In this document: piece by piece, positions 46,483-59,480 of the stretch
Layout: each line of letters opens with the position of its first letter
Position numbering within the stretch: the first letter of the stretch is position 1
NCBI GenBank assembly: GCA_002633005.1
Contig: NMRA01000240.1
Coordinates: forward strand, 158,415-220,414
Direction of reading: 5' to 3'
Origin: Phoronis australis
Taxonomy: Eukaryota > Phoronida > Phoronidae
Length of the DNA: 62,000 nt
The notes under the pieces: model-generated
What the model saw: the letters and a program-made list of their open reading frames with translations, nothing else
Told to the model about the DNA's origin: nothing
The model's database searches: none
Translations under genes and position numbers: made by a program

Positions 46483-46535
46483 ACCACTAGTACACGGGCC
46501 CTCAGGTTATTGTAAACTTTCCAAATAGCCCCATT
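46483..46535 (-). promoter_or_regulatory. shared upstream module, copy P4
   Basis: On the minus strand CAATGGGGCTATTTGGAAAG through GTACTAGTGGT, box spacing 41 bp. It ends 74 bp before the ATG of the SAP exon. P1 upstream of the other SAP relic also shares the following AAGCAGCCT. Confidence 0.65.
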
Positions 46536-46539
46536 GCTT

Positions 46540-48842
46540 CGGGCATCAGTGTAAAAAGATCATCAGTTGTGATCGAGTCTTAAACCTGGGTGCTTCGGTG
46601 TGTTGTTCTTGCGTCGTTAAACCAATCGTGGTAAGATCAAATGCCTGTAGGCGAGTAAATTAGAGGCCTTTATGCAGACTTGTCCACAGAAGAACCATGC
46701 AAAAGTTACAACAGACACAGTGCAGGTGGTATAAAGTGACAAAGTTTGGGTGACTGTTGTGTTGTGATATGTAAACTTCCTCATCCAACTGAGATGAGAC
46801 CACTACCATAAAAGTGGGGATAACACAGCCTTGCTCTCAATCTACAATATAAACCCACAATGCCATATACATGTATTTGTAAAGCTTTTTTTCCTGTTTC
46901 TTCACGTGCAAATGTAGGAGTCACTATCTTATATCGTTTTGTAAAGAAAATACTGGGCTAAAAACCCAGTTTCAGTCATTTCGTGTAATAGTTTATTTTT
47001 GTTGTTTTTGTTTAAATTTACCATGATACTAGAAATGCTGTGACTTTCAACTGATACTGAGTCAATATCACTAGCTGAGATGGATCCGTTAACCTCAGAA
47101 TGACAATGAATGTTCATAGCAGGTGCCGTTACTTACATGTAGTATAGGGAGATAAAGTAGTTGTCTGTATGCGACCTGTTTGTTTGCGGACCTAGCTTTG
47201 GAGTCCGTCCTGGGCCCTTCCTCGGGGTACTGACGGAAATCGTCGTGCCACATGGTCATCAGTAATTGGTTCTTGATGACTGCCCAACGCCACCTGATGG
47301 CTGTCACTTGAGAGGACATTCGCGCAATGCTACCTAAAAATGTGATGTGGAATTTACTTTTTTAAATTGTTAATATTACTCTATACGTCTAAAGTAATCA
47401 AAAAACACTGTTTCCCCATCATGGCTCACAACGTGTCACTCTCGTTATTCTGATATACAGTGGGTTCCACTTGCGCTCAGTCGTCTTGAAGGGGGATTCT
47501 ACGCTATTTTATACCTTCGATGTGTACCAATGTCAAAATCTGAACTCCAATACTTTGTCGTAGGCTGTATCCCATTGTTTTTCATTGTTTTTGAATAACA
47601 TTAAATCCTTGCTTTTAGGAATAGTGATTTGCTGGAAAGCTTACGGAATTTGAAAATGATCTGTTGCCAAACTACCTGTCAGTGCTTACGTCCCAGTCAT
47701 TAAATTGACTATACTAGAAGAACTCTGTGTGGCATGTTGTCCAAGACCTTTTGTGCAAGATGGCTCAACGTCTCAACTGTTCGTATGGAAGGACCCTGAT
47801 TGTCATTTGTCATTTGGCTCAAAGACAGAGCTGGATACCAACACCGAAGAAGGGTGGCATGAGAAGCAATCTGGCGATCAAACAGTGTATAGCAGCATTA
47901 CAACAAAAGGTAAACAATTTTACCATGTATAACTTGAGCACATGATTAAATATCCTATCCTTAGTATTCTGTTGGATGAATGCATTCGTTTGGGTGTAAG
48001 CTCAGGGGCTTGTGTAACTCCGAAAAAATGAGATTGGGCCTTTGCACGAATGAACTTCTATTGAACATTTGTGGAAGAACCCATGAGGTTCTAATAATAT
48101 TCAGGTGCAAACAAAAATTTCTGTTATGCTTGATGTAATATACTAGCATGTAATCCACGAACAGGTGGTTGAAATGGTTCGATAGTCTTGTCTGCAAATT
48201 CCAGTTACGGTTCTCTAAAAATCAATCCTCGACCAGCACAAACCAAAACCAAAAGAATCATGATATAAAGGAAGTCCAGGTGAGAAATCTCTGCGGGACT
48301 CGAGTTTGGGGCGCAAGACTCAGGTTTTGTAATCCAGGGTTGGAGTTAAGCGAATTAAAGTTGTAGATGTAATTCAGAGAATCGGATAAGGAATTGTTTG
48401 CATCCCATGAGGGAAGTTTCCCATGGCACCTCCGATTTGAACTATGTGGTAAGAGGGGTTGGCTTATACCCATGCAAAATGTTGTAAGTTCGAGAACAAA
48501 CAAATATTTTTGGACTTACATAATGATTCTAAGATAAATTTGTCGGTTGACTATTGACTGGAGTCCTTGTCGTTGCTTTCGAACATTGAGCCATTCTTTG
48601 TTTTGGACAGAAATTAAAGTATAAAAATACCAAAGTGCGTGGCTGGATTGCGTATAATTTGCAACACAAACAAAAGGATCCAACCCAAAATATGAAGCGA
48701 AACTGCATCAGGTTTTAGCAGAATGAAAGTCAGCTAACATATTTTAAACGGAAATGGTGACAGCATAGTACACATGCAAGTCTGACATATGATGAAATTA
48801 TCACCCATGCAAGTTCTGGGTCAAAATTGTTGTGGGTAGAAA
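46540..48842. other. gene-free stretch left of the LINE
   Basis: A plus frame at 47705-47932 precedes a possible donor (AAAAG|GTAAAC), but neither reading resembles a known family. I see nothing else. Confidence 0.4.
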
Positions 48843-51800
48843 TTTTATTTATTTATTTATTATTGTGATATTTAAAATGAGGGTGGCCTCTTCAGTGATA
48901 GCACTGCTTTTCAAGATGGCCCTCAACAAGAAAAACAGTAATAACAATGAAATATACTTAACAAAGGTACAATTAAAACAGGTTGAGAATTAAGATTTTA
49001 ACTAAATGGCGAATAATGGTAAAAATTTAACTAAAACAGACGAAATAAATTAAGAGATGACTCTAGACAGTGGGAGTATTTACGACAATGAAAAAATGGC
49101 ATATATAAGACAGGCAGGGAATAAAAGGTTAGGTAAATTACAGCCACTTTTTAATATTTACTTTAAAGGTAGTGATTGAATTGGACCGTTTAATTTCTGA
49201 GCTGTGAGAATTCCATATTATAGCAGCTGCATAGATAAAAGATCTCTTGCACGTCTCGGTTTTATTTTTTAGAAGAAACATTGCCAGCAACAGAAGAACG
49301 TGTAGAATATACAGCCTGACTGCTATTGAATTTACTGTTGAGATATGCTGGAGCCAAGCCATTGATGCATCTGTACATACAACAGGCAGAGAGATATTTA
49401 TTTCTTTGTCTTACTTTCATAAATCCCAGCTTGGAATACAAGTCGTCAACCCTAGTGTCCCTAATCGTAGTACTCAGGATTGCCCTGGCTGCTCTATTTT
49501 GGATTACTTGGACTTTGCTGACAAGTGTGTCACTAGTGTGCCCCCAAACCGGTAAACAATAATCAATATGAGGCTGAATAATAGAATGGTAAAGGGTCTT
49601 AAGAGTACTGACATTAAGAAATTTTAAGTACACTGATCTTCTTTGAGAATTTCTTTGTGATATGATCTATGTGCATATTAAATTTAAGATTTGGATCTAA
49701 AATAAGGCCCACGTACTTCAACTTGTCAACATTCTCGATGGTAGAACCGTTGATAGAAAGGCATAGTTTTTGTTGTTTTAATTTCTGGTGGGTTCCAAAC
49801 ATCATCGACTTGGTTTTACTAACGTTAAGAGTGAGTTTATTTTTAATCAGCCAGTCATGGATAAGGGCTAGGTCATCATTGAGAGAAGTTTCGAGTTCTT
49901 TTACTGATCCAGCTGTGGACATAATTGCAGTGTCATCAGCATATAAAACTGGAACACTGTTGTGGAGGACAGTAGGGAGGTCGTTAACAAAAATAGTGAA
50001 TAATAGAAGACCCAAAATGGAACCCTGAGGTACCCCCGGGATTACGGTTGAATAGTCAGAAAGTTTACTACCGTCTTTGGTGCCCTGACTTCGGTCGTAG
50101 TAGTTTCTAAACCAAAAAAGTTCGTTATCATAAACTCCATAAGACTTTAGTTTCTGCAATAGGATACCATGGTCCACAGTGTCAAAGGCTTTCTTAAGGT
50201 CAACAAAGACAGCACCAGTAAGCATCCCGTGATTCATATTATTAAAGATAAACTCAGTAGCAGGAATGTTTATAGTAAGAGTGGAATGCAAGAAGCGGAA
50301 ACCAGACTGTGCTGCCGAGAGAAGGGAATTTTGCTCCAGGAACTGGTGAAGCTGCTTTTGAACACACCTTTCAAGAATTTTGGACACTGCAGGGAAGACC
50401 GATATTGGTCTATAATTTTCGCAACTTGACTTTTCACCATCTTTAAAAACAGGAGTAACAACTGCCATCTTCCATTCTCTAGGAATTGTGGCCGTTTTTA
50501 AACTTAAGTTCTGGATATTGGTAAGGGGCTCAGCTATTTGTTGAGACGCCAGTTTTAATAGTTTGGCATCAGTGCTATGCATGCCACTGGCACTACTAGA
50601 GTTCAGAGTTTTTATTTGATCTCGGACATAGTCAGCTTGCATGTCTTGAAACTTAAATGACATTCACTCATGTATCTTGGGCGGGAGATCAATAGTTGAC
50701 ATACTGAAATTCTCAGCAAGATTTTGGCCAATGCCAGTAAAAATGTCATTAACTGCATTTGCTATTTTACTTTTGTCCGAAACAACAACGTTTCTAATTA
50801 GAAATTCATTTGCGACAGACATGGACTTGTTAGGTAAAATTGATTTTATGATTTTCAAGAGAGTTTTCCCGTTAGATTTGTTTTTATTAATAACTTGGTC
50901 GTAATACTCAGCCTTGGCCTGTTTACGAGCATTGTTTACCTTATTTCTAGCTTTCTTAAAGATACCCCAGTGAGATGAATTTCTAGTACGCTGAGCTATT
51001 CGCTTCAGGAAATCTCTCTTGCGAGAGAGAGCTATGAGGTTATCATTATACCACTCGGGTGATTTGCCCTTTAATTTCAATTGGATTACGGGGACATGAT
51101 TATTAATTATTCCAATGAAACTTTGCTTGAGAATCGTCCAAGCGACATCGGGGTCAAAAGCCGTTGTAACGGCGCCCCAATCAATCGCCTAGTGTAGATC
51201 TCTGAGAAATTCTTCGTTATCGAAGGTGCGATATGAACGCTTGGTAATGATACGTGGCGGAAACCTAGGACGACAAGTCTTATACGCTGTGAATACAAGA
51301 TTATGATCACTAATCCCAATGGGTATACTATCAAATGTAAAAACTTTGTCAACGTTTGATACAAGAATAAGATCAAGGCATGTGGAAGTTCTGTCGGTAA
51401 CCCTTTTGGGCACGTTAATAATATTCTTCATACCCAACTCTCGTTCCCATGCCTTAATCTTACCCACTGTGTTCTTATATAAAGCATCATAATTAAAATC
51501 AACAGTAACAATGAAATCTTTGCTAGTGTGAGCCTCATTATGAACAATACTTTTTAAATGATCAGTCAATTTTTCTGTGTATTCTGCGTTCGCAGAGGGT
51601 GGTCTGTAGACTGATCCAATAATCAAATTCTTCGATTAAGGAATATCAATCTCAACCCAGAGCGACTTCACCTGTTCGTCATGGATGCTGGAGCTGACGG
51701 CTAGTTAGTCCTTCTTTTGTGTAGATGGCAACACCACCACCTTTCCTCTTACGGTCGTTCCTATTCAATTCAAAGCCGTCGATGACGATCTCAGAATCAT

Positions 51801-52620
51801 CGATGATAGAAGAGAGCCGTGTTTCATTTAAGCAAAGAATATAGAGTCGATGGGTTTTTGACTCATAATGAAACGCATATCATCAATTCGGTCAGTTAGC
51901 GACACTATATTAAGGTGACCAATACGGAGACCTTTGGTGTATTTTAAATCAGATAGAATATCGTGACCATGATCACTCAGGATACTGCCAGAGATTGACG
52001 GGGTTGATTCATTAATGTTCTCGGTTGTGAACAACGAGTCACTAAAATTACAAAAATCGGAGAAACCATTGAGAGCCGGGACGTGGTCTGATTTGAGCCA
52101 CGTTTCTGTGGTTGCAGCTATGTCATCTTTCTGTTCAGAACCGTAGAGAACCTCACTGTCATTGGTAGCAGATTCAGTGACTAGGGAGAGTCCCACATTA
52201 AAAGCCTCATGCCAGTCAATTACATTTTCATGGTGCTTCTTTGGTTGGTAACATGGATAGACATAATGCGGGAAACAATGCAATTGTCCCAAATACATAG
52301 CAGTAGCAATGCAGTGGGTTATCACAAGATGAGTTCCTTTCAGCTGAATGCCGCACCTTGAATAGCAATCAGGAATATCCTTGGGAAGGGCGCAGAGCAG
52401 GATATCGGTATTGCAGCAAAAATTTTCATCGATACTCACAGAGTTCAGCGTCAAAATACAGTAAAACCACAAAACACAGTTCTGTGGCAGTCCACTCATC
52501 AGATCCTTTGACATTAAAGCTTTCGTTGGAACCCAAATATACATCAATCAGAACGGTTATGACTTTGCAATTCACTTTAGACACGGAGCGATTACTAGCA
52601 CGTTACAAGTATCGTTGACC
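48843..52620 (-). mobile_element. long APE-type LINE, inactivated
   Basis: The minus-strand order is endonuclease, linker, reverse transcriptase, C-terminal region, then a short 3' UTR ending in an (ATAA)n tail at 48843-48862. The layout, the YADDT catalytic motif, the RSF..AAxxWN C-terminal block and the ATAA tail suit the CR1/L2/Jockey-like groups. The 5' end is not fixed; coding similarity reaches at least 52130 and possibly 52547. Target-site duplications were not found. Confidence 0.88.
49138..52547 (-). pseudogene. LINE ORF2: endonuclease and reverse transcriptase
   Basis: The APE endonuclease starts LRIGHLNIVSL and, after a frameshift near 51850, continues CLNETRL and GGGVAIYTK. A second frameshift follows, then WVEIDIP, a TAA near 51636, and IIGSVYRPPS, then ISDHN. 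The linker (NDEEFLRDLH, TAG at 51189-51191, WYNDNLI, ILPNKSM) leads to a TGA at 50664-50666. The RT (50663-49614) is open for about 350 codons and shows WKMAVVTPVFKDG, YRPISV, AQSGFR, AVFVDLKKAFDTVDH, GVPQGSILG, YADDTAI and LKYVGLILD. Two further frameshifts (about 49620 and 49360) separate HIDYCLPVWG and the CKRSFIYAAAIIWN end. It therefore cannot make a full protein. A TETWL motif further 5' (near 52100) is a second endonuclease-like signature. Confidence 0.9.
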
Positions 52621-54810
52621 ATCACTGTCGCAATGTTCAATGTTACTTCAAAACCTTCATTACAGAGTCTAGCATTGAAATATCCAAAGAGTTTTTTTCA
52701 AGACTCACACTTTGGAAATAAGACAGCAGTTTGTGGATGATGAGGACGAGGACGATGAAGCAAATGATGGAGTAGTATAGGGACATGAAGTTCAGAAAGA
52801 AAAGAATTGGTTTTGCTTCATCCCGTTAAGTTTTTAGATAAAGCCAAATGGACTATCAAAACTTAAAGTTATGACTTTGAAACAAATTTTTCATAATAAA
52901 TAAAATATTGAGTATGGTAAATTCATTCAATGAAAGTAAGCGCTGTTGTCAACACTCACCGAGTACTCGCAGATTAGTACCTGTTGCGTGTGAAATACAG
53001 TAGTTTACTTTATTGACTGTACCACATCTGCATTGATCACGTTATCTTGGTACGGTAGTAAGTCTGTTCAGGGTTTTTCCAAATACATTTTACTATTTTA
53101 GGGCATTCTTTGGAACGTAAACTTCTACCAACATTACACATAACAGGAACGTGTAATCTGATTGATCAACACAGGTCTTGACAATCTTATGCGCAAAAGA
53201 TTTGCTTTTCTATGAAAATCTCTTCCCATCGTGTTTCACTAAAACTACGACTGACCTTGTTGGTATAACATTTGGAACAAAATGTTTTGTAATGCACTTT
53301 TAAGTATGTGATAAGTTAGGTTGAATGTCTTCGTCAAAGTAAAAACTAAATGTTAGATTGTGCCACACTATTGCTGGAATAGAATATTGTAGGTATGGAA
53401 GTTACTACCTGTCAGGTATGTAAGTTGTATGATCAAGCAATCACTGTCTAGTCTTGCTAAGTCAAGTATCTTGCGAGGTCCAATAGTTAGTTATTTAAAA
53501 CATTTTGTCTGAATCTGAATAGCCATGCTACCTTGGCTGTTGAAGACACCTTTACTAGACTCTACCTAACCTGTTCCAAAAGTATCTGGTTGAGTCTTAC
53601 AAGCTCGCTTTACTGTCTAGAACATATGAGTTTTATTATATGGGTTATGCATATAGCTTGTTTCTGACTGCTGTTGACGTTTATCTTTCTTTTCATAGTC
53701 TATCTGATTTGTAATTGAAAGGACCACCGTCTGTTTTACAGAGTTGTTTTACTATTTATATCTCAGAAGTACATGTAGCATGGACTATGCGTGAGTTATT
53801 TGAGACCAACTTCATAGCAAGATTTTTAATACAAAAGCAGATAATGAAAGTTGCAAGAAGTGTGAAGTATCTATAACATGAATTTTGAAAGACTAATCCA
53901 TTTGCTTAAACGACTTGTCTCTGCAATGTCTGAAGACTACATGAATACTCAGTAGCGACAAAAAGGAACTGTGTCGTTTTTATGACAGGTTCGTTTGATA
54001 ATGGATACAGTATTTTTCAATCTAAACTAGAAAGACTTCGACAGAACTTCGCCCATATGCCAGAATTATTTGGAATGCATGTTATTTTGCCCCAATTTTG
54101 AGTGCAAGGAGCAACACCCATGACATGCACAAATATGCTTGATTCCTCTCTTTATAAAATTGCTGAAGCCATTACGACAAATTATGTGATAAGTTTTATA
54201 AATGGTTTTAGCCTATTACAGTCCAGTGATTAATTTATCTTTGAAGCTGGGATATGCAAGATCAAATACATTTTGAAACTAATTCAAGGATACTTCTTTG
54301 ATTCACTTACATTGTACAGCATGACATGCCTGAAAAGCGCATGAGTCAGGATCCTGCTAAACATTTTCATTAAATCCAAGTGTAATCCCACAAGTGTAAA
54401 GCGCGTGCTGACAATGACCAGCTGTATTGCTTTCAACGGCTATTTTATGGAGCTGTAAGTATTGTTGTACTTAGTTTTAACAATCATTATCGTAAACTGA
54501 ACTATTAAAGTTGGGACAAACTGAATTTGTCCCTGGTGTTTAATAAATCACTTTACTTGATTTTCCATCAGCATCTGCCAAATATAATATTCAGCACCTC
54601 ACTTGTAAGACACAAGCCCAAACACACGGCAAATATAATGCGTTTTTCCCGTGAAAGTTAATGGTTTATTGTTTTACCATTTCCCCGAACATACTTATGT
54701 TCATGCTCCCAAGTAACACCAACATGAGAAGATCAAGATAAACAATGAAATCCAACATGTATTTGGTTCAGATCTCAAATAACACCCACTGTACGGTTAC
54801 ACTGTGTTTA
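52621..54810. other. gene-free stretch between LINE and repeat
   Basis: AT-rich. No open frame worth naming, tandem array or family member is recognised. Confidence 0.5.
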
Positions 54811-57335
54811 AAGACATAATTTCACACCAAAACAACAGTTACTGCTTTTGAAAGCAAATAATACCCAAAGCACTGTATGAATCTGTTGCACAGGGCAGTT
54901 CTTGTCCGCACAGCTTGGTTAATGAGAAAAGCCCAGCAGTAATAACCTCATCCGACTTCAGCAAAGTCAATTCTGAGAACAGGCATAATCATCTGTGATG
55001 TCAGAACAAGAAGACAGCTGCGTATTGCAATGGCTACAAGCAGTCAACCCTCCAAAATTTTGCTTGCTTCGTATGATAATTCCTTGCATCTCCTTTTGTT
55101 GGCATAATTAAATTGTTTTTCGGCATGGGGATGTAAATACCATTGTATCACAGATAACCAAGCCTAAAACAAATATTGCAGTTTTCATTTTTTTCATTTT
55201 AAGCAGTGAGTAAAAAGGGTGTCAGCTTTCAATTTAGCCACGTATGCAATTGAAATTTGAGTAGAGGTGGCAATCTTAATGACAGAATTACAAGAACACT
55301 TGAAATGGAATTCTTCTGAAGTTGCTTTTTAAATTCATGTGTTAATCTATTGAAATAATAATAAACCCAATGCATCAACAAATCTTACCTGAAGATGCCA
55401 TTGAACGTATTATTTCAGCCGTTCATTACGGCAAGTTAATTCTATCATGCTTTGATCACTGAGTCATAGAAATCAAAGAACAAATCAGAGGACGATTATG
55501 ATTTAATCCACATTTCAAATTAAAATCCAGTGCTTTCAGTCGGAATTATATATTTGGTTTCTACAGTGAAAGACTCAAGGTACTTGAAGGTTATCGCTAC
55601 TGTACATAAGTCACAACTGAAATGATCTCAGTACAGTAAAGTTTATATGTGAGCCCAAATGATCTAATCTTTTACAAAATAAGTAACTTAGACTGCACAG
55701 TACTTTAGAACATTTAAGTCTTACAAACGTTATTCAACAAAAGACAAATGTACATGATATGCAAGTGGATATGCCTAACTATTACCATGGCGACCAGGTG
55801 TTTCCTTACACTAGAATTCGACAAGCATGTTTTGAAAAAGTACGAAATTACACGGAAAAAGGTTTGGAGGCTGAAAACTTCACAATCCAACATAGCCTAT
55901 TACTCTAATAAAGAGCCTTTACATTTTGTTGCCTTGATAACTTGAATTTAAAAAAGCAAAAAGTTACAACGCATGTATTAAAAGAAAGATTTATACGTAA
56001 ATTTTAGAAAAATATAAATTATGTTGTGACACATAATCAAACCTTGAAGCGCAATTGACTTTCAAAGAAAAAACGATTTCAAAATTTTTTCGACTATTTT
56101 TAAGCTGAGTGTATGGTTAACTGAATGGGATATTCACACTACAATAATTAGAGTATTCCTTATATTTTTGCACAAAATTATAACCATTGTGCAAAGTTGC
56201 TTTTTATAGCAGCTTTTATCAAAATGAGACTAAGTCCAACGGGAATTGTGAGCATTTTTGTCACTCAATAAGTAACATCTAAATGGCTGAAAGCCAATGA
56301 AAACTATTGAAGCCCTCAGGATAGTAAGTATAGATCTTTCTCACTAAAATTCATCGCAATTTATTGGTGAAAATAATTTATACACTGTTTAACTGTTTTA
56401 AACTCGTAACTTATGCCGCTGTTGTCCAAGATGGCCCACCCGATCCAAACAAATAACTCAAATTTCACCTCCAAAATTTGCAATAAATGTGCACTGCCTA
56501 ACCAAATTTTGATATTTTTTTAATTTTCATTGAGTAGGATGCATTATCTTTCCGGTTATATTGAAGTATTTTTGCAAATCGAAAAAAATGGTCGGACAGC
56601 CCTACTGTTACTGTTCATTCAGTCCAGCTAGCAATCCACTAGGCTAAAATTCAATGGATTGCAACAGCAGGTAACGAGCATCAAGCTATTCAGCACATCC
56701 ACCTACAAACACTTACCGGTATGTTGCAGAAACTCTAATTCAATAGAAAGGCAATCTACAGGCAACTTCTAGCACTAATCCTGTCCGACAGTGTCCGTCG
56801 ATGCTACCTGTCGTTTTCAATGTTAGGTTGTCAATACTAGCTCAAGGCCCACTAGCTTCTGGAAAGCGATGGCATGTACCGTTTATAATACTCTCTAAAA
56901 GTTCACACATCCTGGTTTGCAACTAAACTCTGATTACAGGCTGTCGTTCTAGAAGCAGTCCATACAAAATATGTTCGCTACATACTACCGAATACGGCAA
57001 ACGCCTCACTCGTGGTAATCACAAAGTCTTCTCCTTGCGACGCAGTCCTGGATCAGTGAGAAACTTGTGCAAAGGTACCCCAGCCCTTGGCGTATTGCCA
57101 CAGCCTACAACTACACAACGGTCAGGCATTTTACTTCAAATATTTACTCTAGTTTAAATCGAAAAATCTGTCTTCATTTGAAAAAGTACATGTGTACTCC
57201 TCAAGGCACACAGCAATGGACAATGTGGACTCAGTCAGGCTGACTCTGCAATGTTCGGGTTGCTACTAGCTACTGTAAAATGTTCATGGCAACACACAAG
57301 ACCACGTGCATATGTGTCGCATTTCAGAGAATTAA
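54811..57335 (+). repeat. 2.5-kb dispersed repeat, copy 2
   Basis: Colinear counterpart of 15486-17985. It lacks about 80 bp present in copy 1 near 16865-16950, where copy 1 keeps TCGCCATGTTGTAGGAGCCG. The central part is again an inverted relative of segment 1 of the TTAA elements. Confidence 0.8.
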
Positions 57336-59051
57336 TGGCCATAGATTTGACGACGTGATATTTTTGGATAAACTTATTTTTGTTTTGATACCAATTTAGT
57401 TTGGTGGCAAAATACAGTTTTTTTGAAACATAACTGCATTGAAGCACTTTTCAAACACTTCCCCAACCGAATACACTCAAATAGTGTCGAAACGTCCACA
57501 AAAATATATTGGGAAAATAAAAAGTGCACTTTATGTCACTGAATAAAATCACGGGGCCAAAATGCAAAAGTTTTGACATGCTTCCGTGGCGTGGAAGAAA
57601 CACTTAAACGAAACAAAGCTGTGTAGGAAAAATTGTGTCATTAACTTTAACAGACGAAAACTAGAGCGGTGATCCCTATAACGTCCAGATGATTGTTTTT
57701 TTCTGTGGTTAAGTGCCGTGAGTAAAAAAGTGCACAAAGTACCGGCATAGTTAAATTTTGGTAGTAGACAAAGACCTTTGTCTCGTTTTCTTCTTTTTCG
57801 GAGTTTTTGTTTCTCTGAGGCGGATCCTTTTGCCCACTTCGCCAAATGGAGGGCTCGTTCGAGCCCCCCAAACCCTCTGGGTGGGTGCATGATACAGTTA
57901 ATGTGGCAGTATCGTTTTGGGTGAGCTCATGGGTGTTCATCACAAATTCCCAGTGTAATCTCAAAAAAGTATTAACCTCGGTTGGAAGAGGACGATTTCT
58001 ACGGAACTGTAAACGTTATTAGGCAAAAAGATAGACCACTAAATGCTTTCTTCAACTTACGAACTCAAACACAGGGAAGAGACATTTTAATAATGCTCGA
58101 TAAACATATAGTTGCATTCAGCGAAACAGCTCCTGGTACGAATCACGATAACGATGCGCTTCAGCTCAGATAGTCAGAAGGGATATCTTAAACATAAGCA
58201 AATTCGTTTGATGGAAACCTCAAACCCGAATTTGGAACAGATGCATTTCCATTCATGGCCAGGTCTCGGAAAAGATTATTCTTGGAGGAACAAACATTCA
58301 ACACAAAATATACATGCCAAAATCCTGGTAAAAACTGCGCGGTTCCCGTCTCGGCTATTGGTTTTAAGTTGTACAAGTCCTTTGTTGAGCCCTTTCAAGA
58401 CTCTACCCGCCGCGCTAAATCCTTGAAGCTCCACAAGTGTTATTCTTGTTAAAACGAGACAATCTCTCAAAGCATTGGTCTCTGTGTTTCATGCACAAGA
58501 ACTCTACACATGACTGACGGCATTTGTAAGCAAAATAATGACAGGTGTGTATGTCCAGCGTCAATAGAGTCGGATCTATTCAGAGTAGGTGCGTTAAAAC
58601 GGCATTGATCAAAACCTGCATTCAAGAAATGCCACATAATCGTTTCATGACACTGCTATTTTACTAATGCAGTTCCCAAGCTGATGTATTTATCCCATAC
58701 GCTTCGAATTCATATATTTTCCGGCAGATTTTTTATTACTTCACTCAGACTGTTCACGTGGTGGATCTCATCCTTAAACTATGTACTTGCGCGTTAGGTT
58801 GCAAGTTTTCTCTTGTAAAAGAAACAGTCTTAATGTAACGATTTATTGCTCGAAAAGAGCAAACAAAGATGAAAACAAGGGTAACTGTGCACTGAACTTG
58901 TAACATCTCTTGAAATTAGTTAAATAACGACAACATTTGATATTGTATTTATCGAGGAATCGGCGTTTGATTTGCAGACGATATATTTAGCAATTAAAAA
59001 CTGAAAGAGAACTGTTGTGTAATTAACAATCCTATTCCAGATGTTACAATT
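57336..59051. other. stretch without certain genes
   Basis: A region at about 58290-58530 has cysteine spacing like a broken EB module but lacks valid splice sites and contains a stop. Otherwise nothing is recognised. Confidence 0.4.
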
Positions 59052-59270
59052 GGGACCTGATTGCATGTAGAGTGTTATTTACACTGCTGCAATTGTATTA
59101 CTTTACACTTTTTTGGAAAGTTTGATGATCGAACCTTCTAGCGACGTCGAGTCGACATTGAAATACCTTGTGAACTTTCCATGTCACAGATCACTGTTCA
59201 AGTAGTGCGGGAGGTGAATACGTAAAACATTATTACATGGTTGTATCGCACTCGACTAATTCATTGCGTA
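59052..59270 (+). repeat. 220-bp dispersed repeat, copy 2
   Basis: Diverged copy of 13430-13650, same orientation, keeping GTCGAGTCGACATTGA and TGGAAAGTTTGATGA. Confidence 0.7.
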
Positions 59271-59480
59271 TGGGATAAATTATCACAGGCTTTGAAAACG
59301 TTAGGAGATTAGACGTGGTTTGGGACATCGAAAAACCTAACAGCTTAAAAATTACAACTCCACGAAAAAGGGAACCCGGCAGTCGTGTAAAGTTGGCGAG
59401 CTCAACCCAAATTCAAAAAAACTAGAACAGTTTCGTTAGAGTAGCTTAAAACAAGCATGAATTGTACCTTTTGCTTTCAG

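Noticed and set aside
47705-47945. two overlapping frames ending at a possible GTAAAC donor
   Set aside because: Neither translation resembles a known family, and a matching acceptor could not be fixed.
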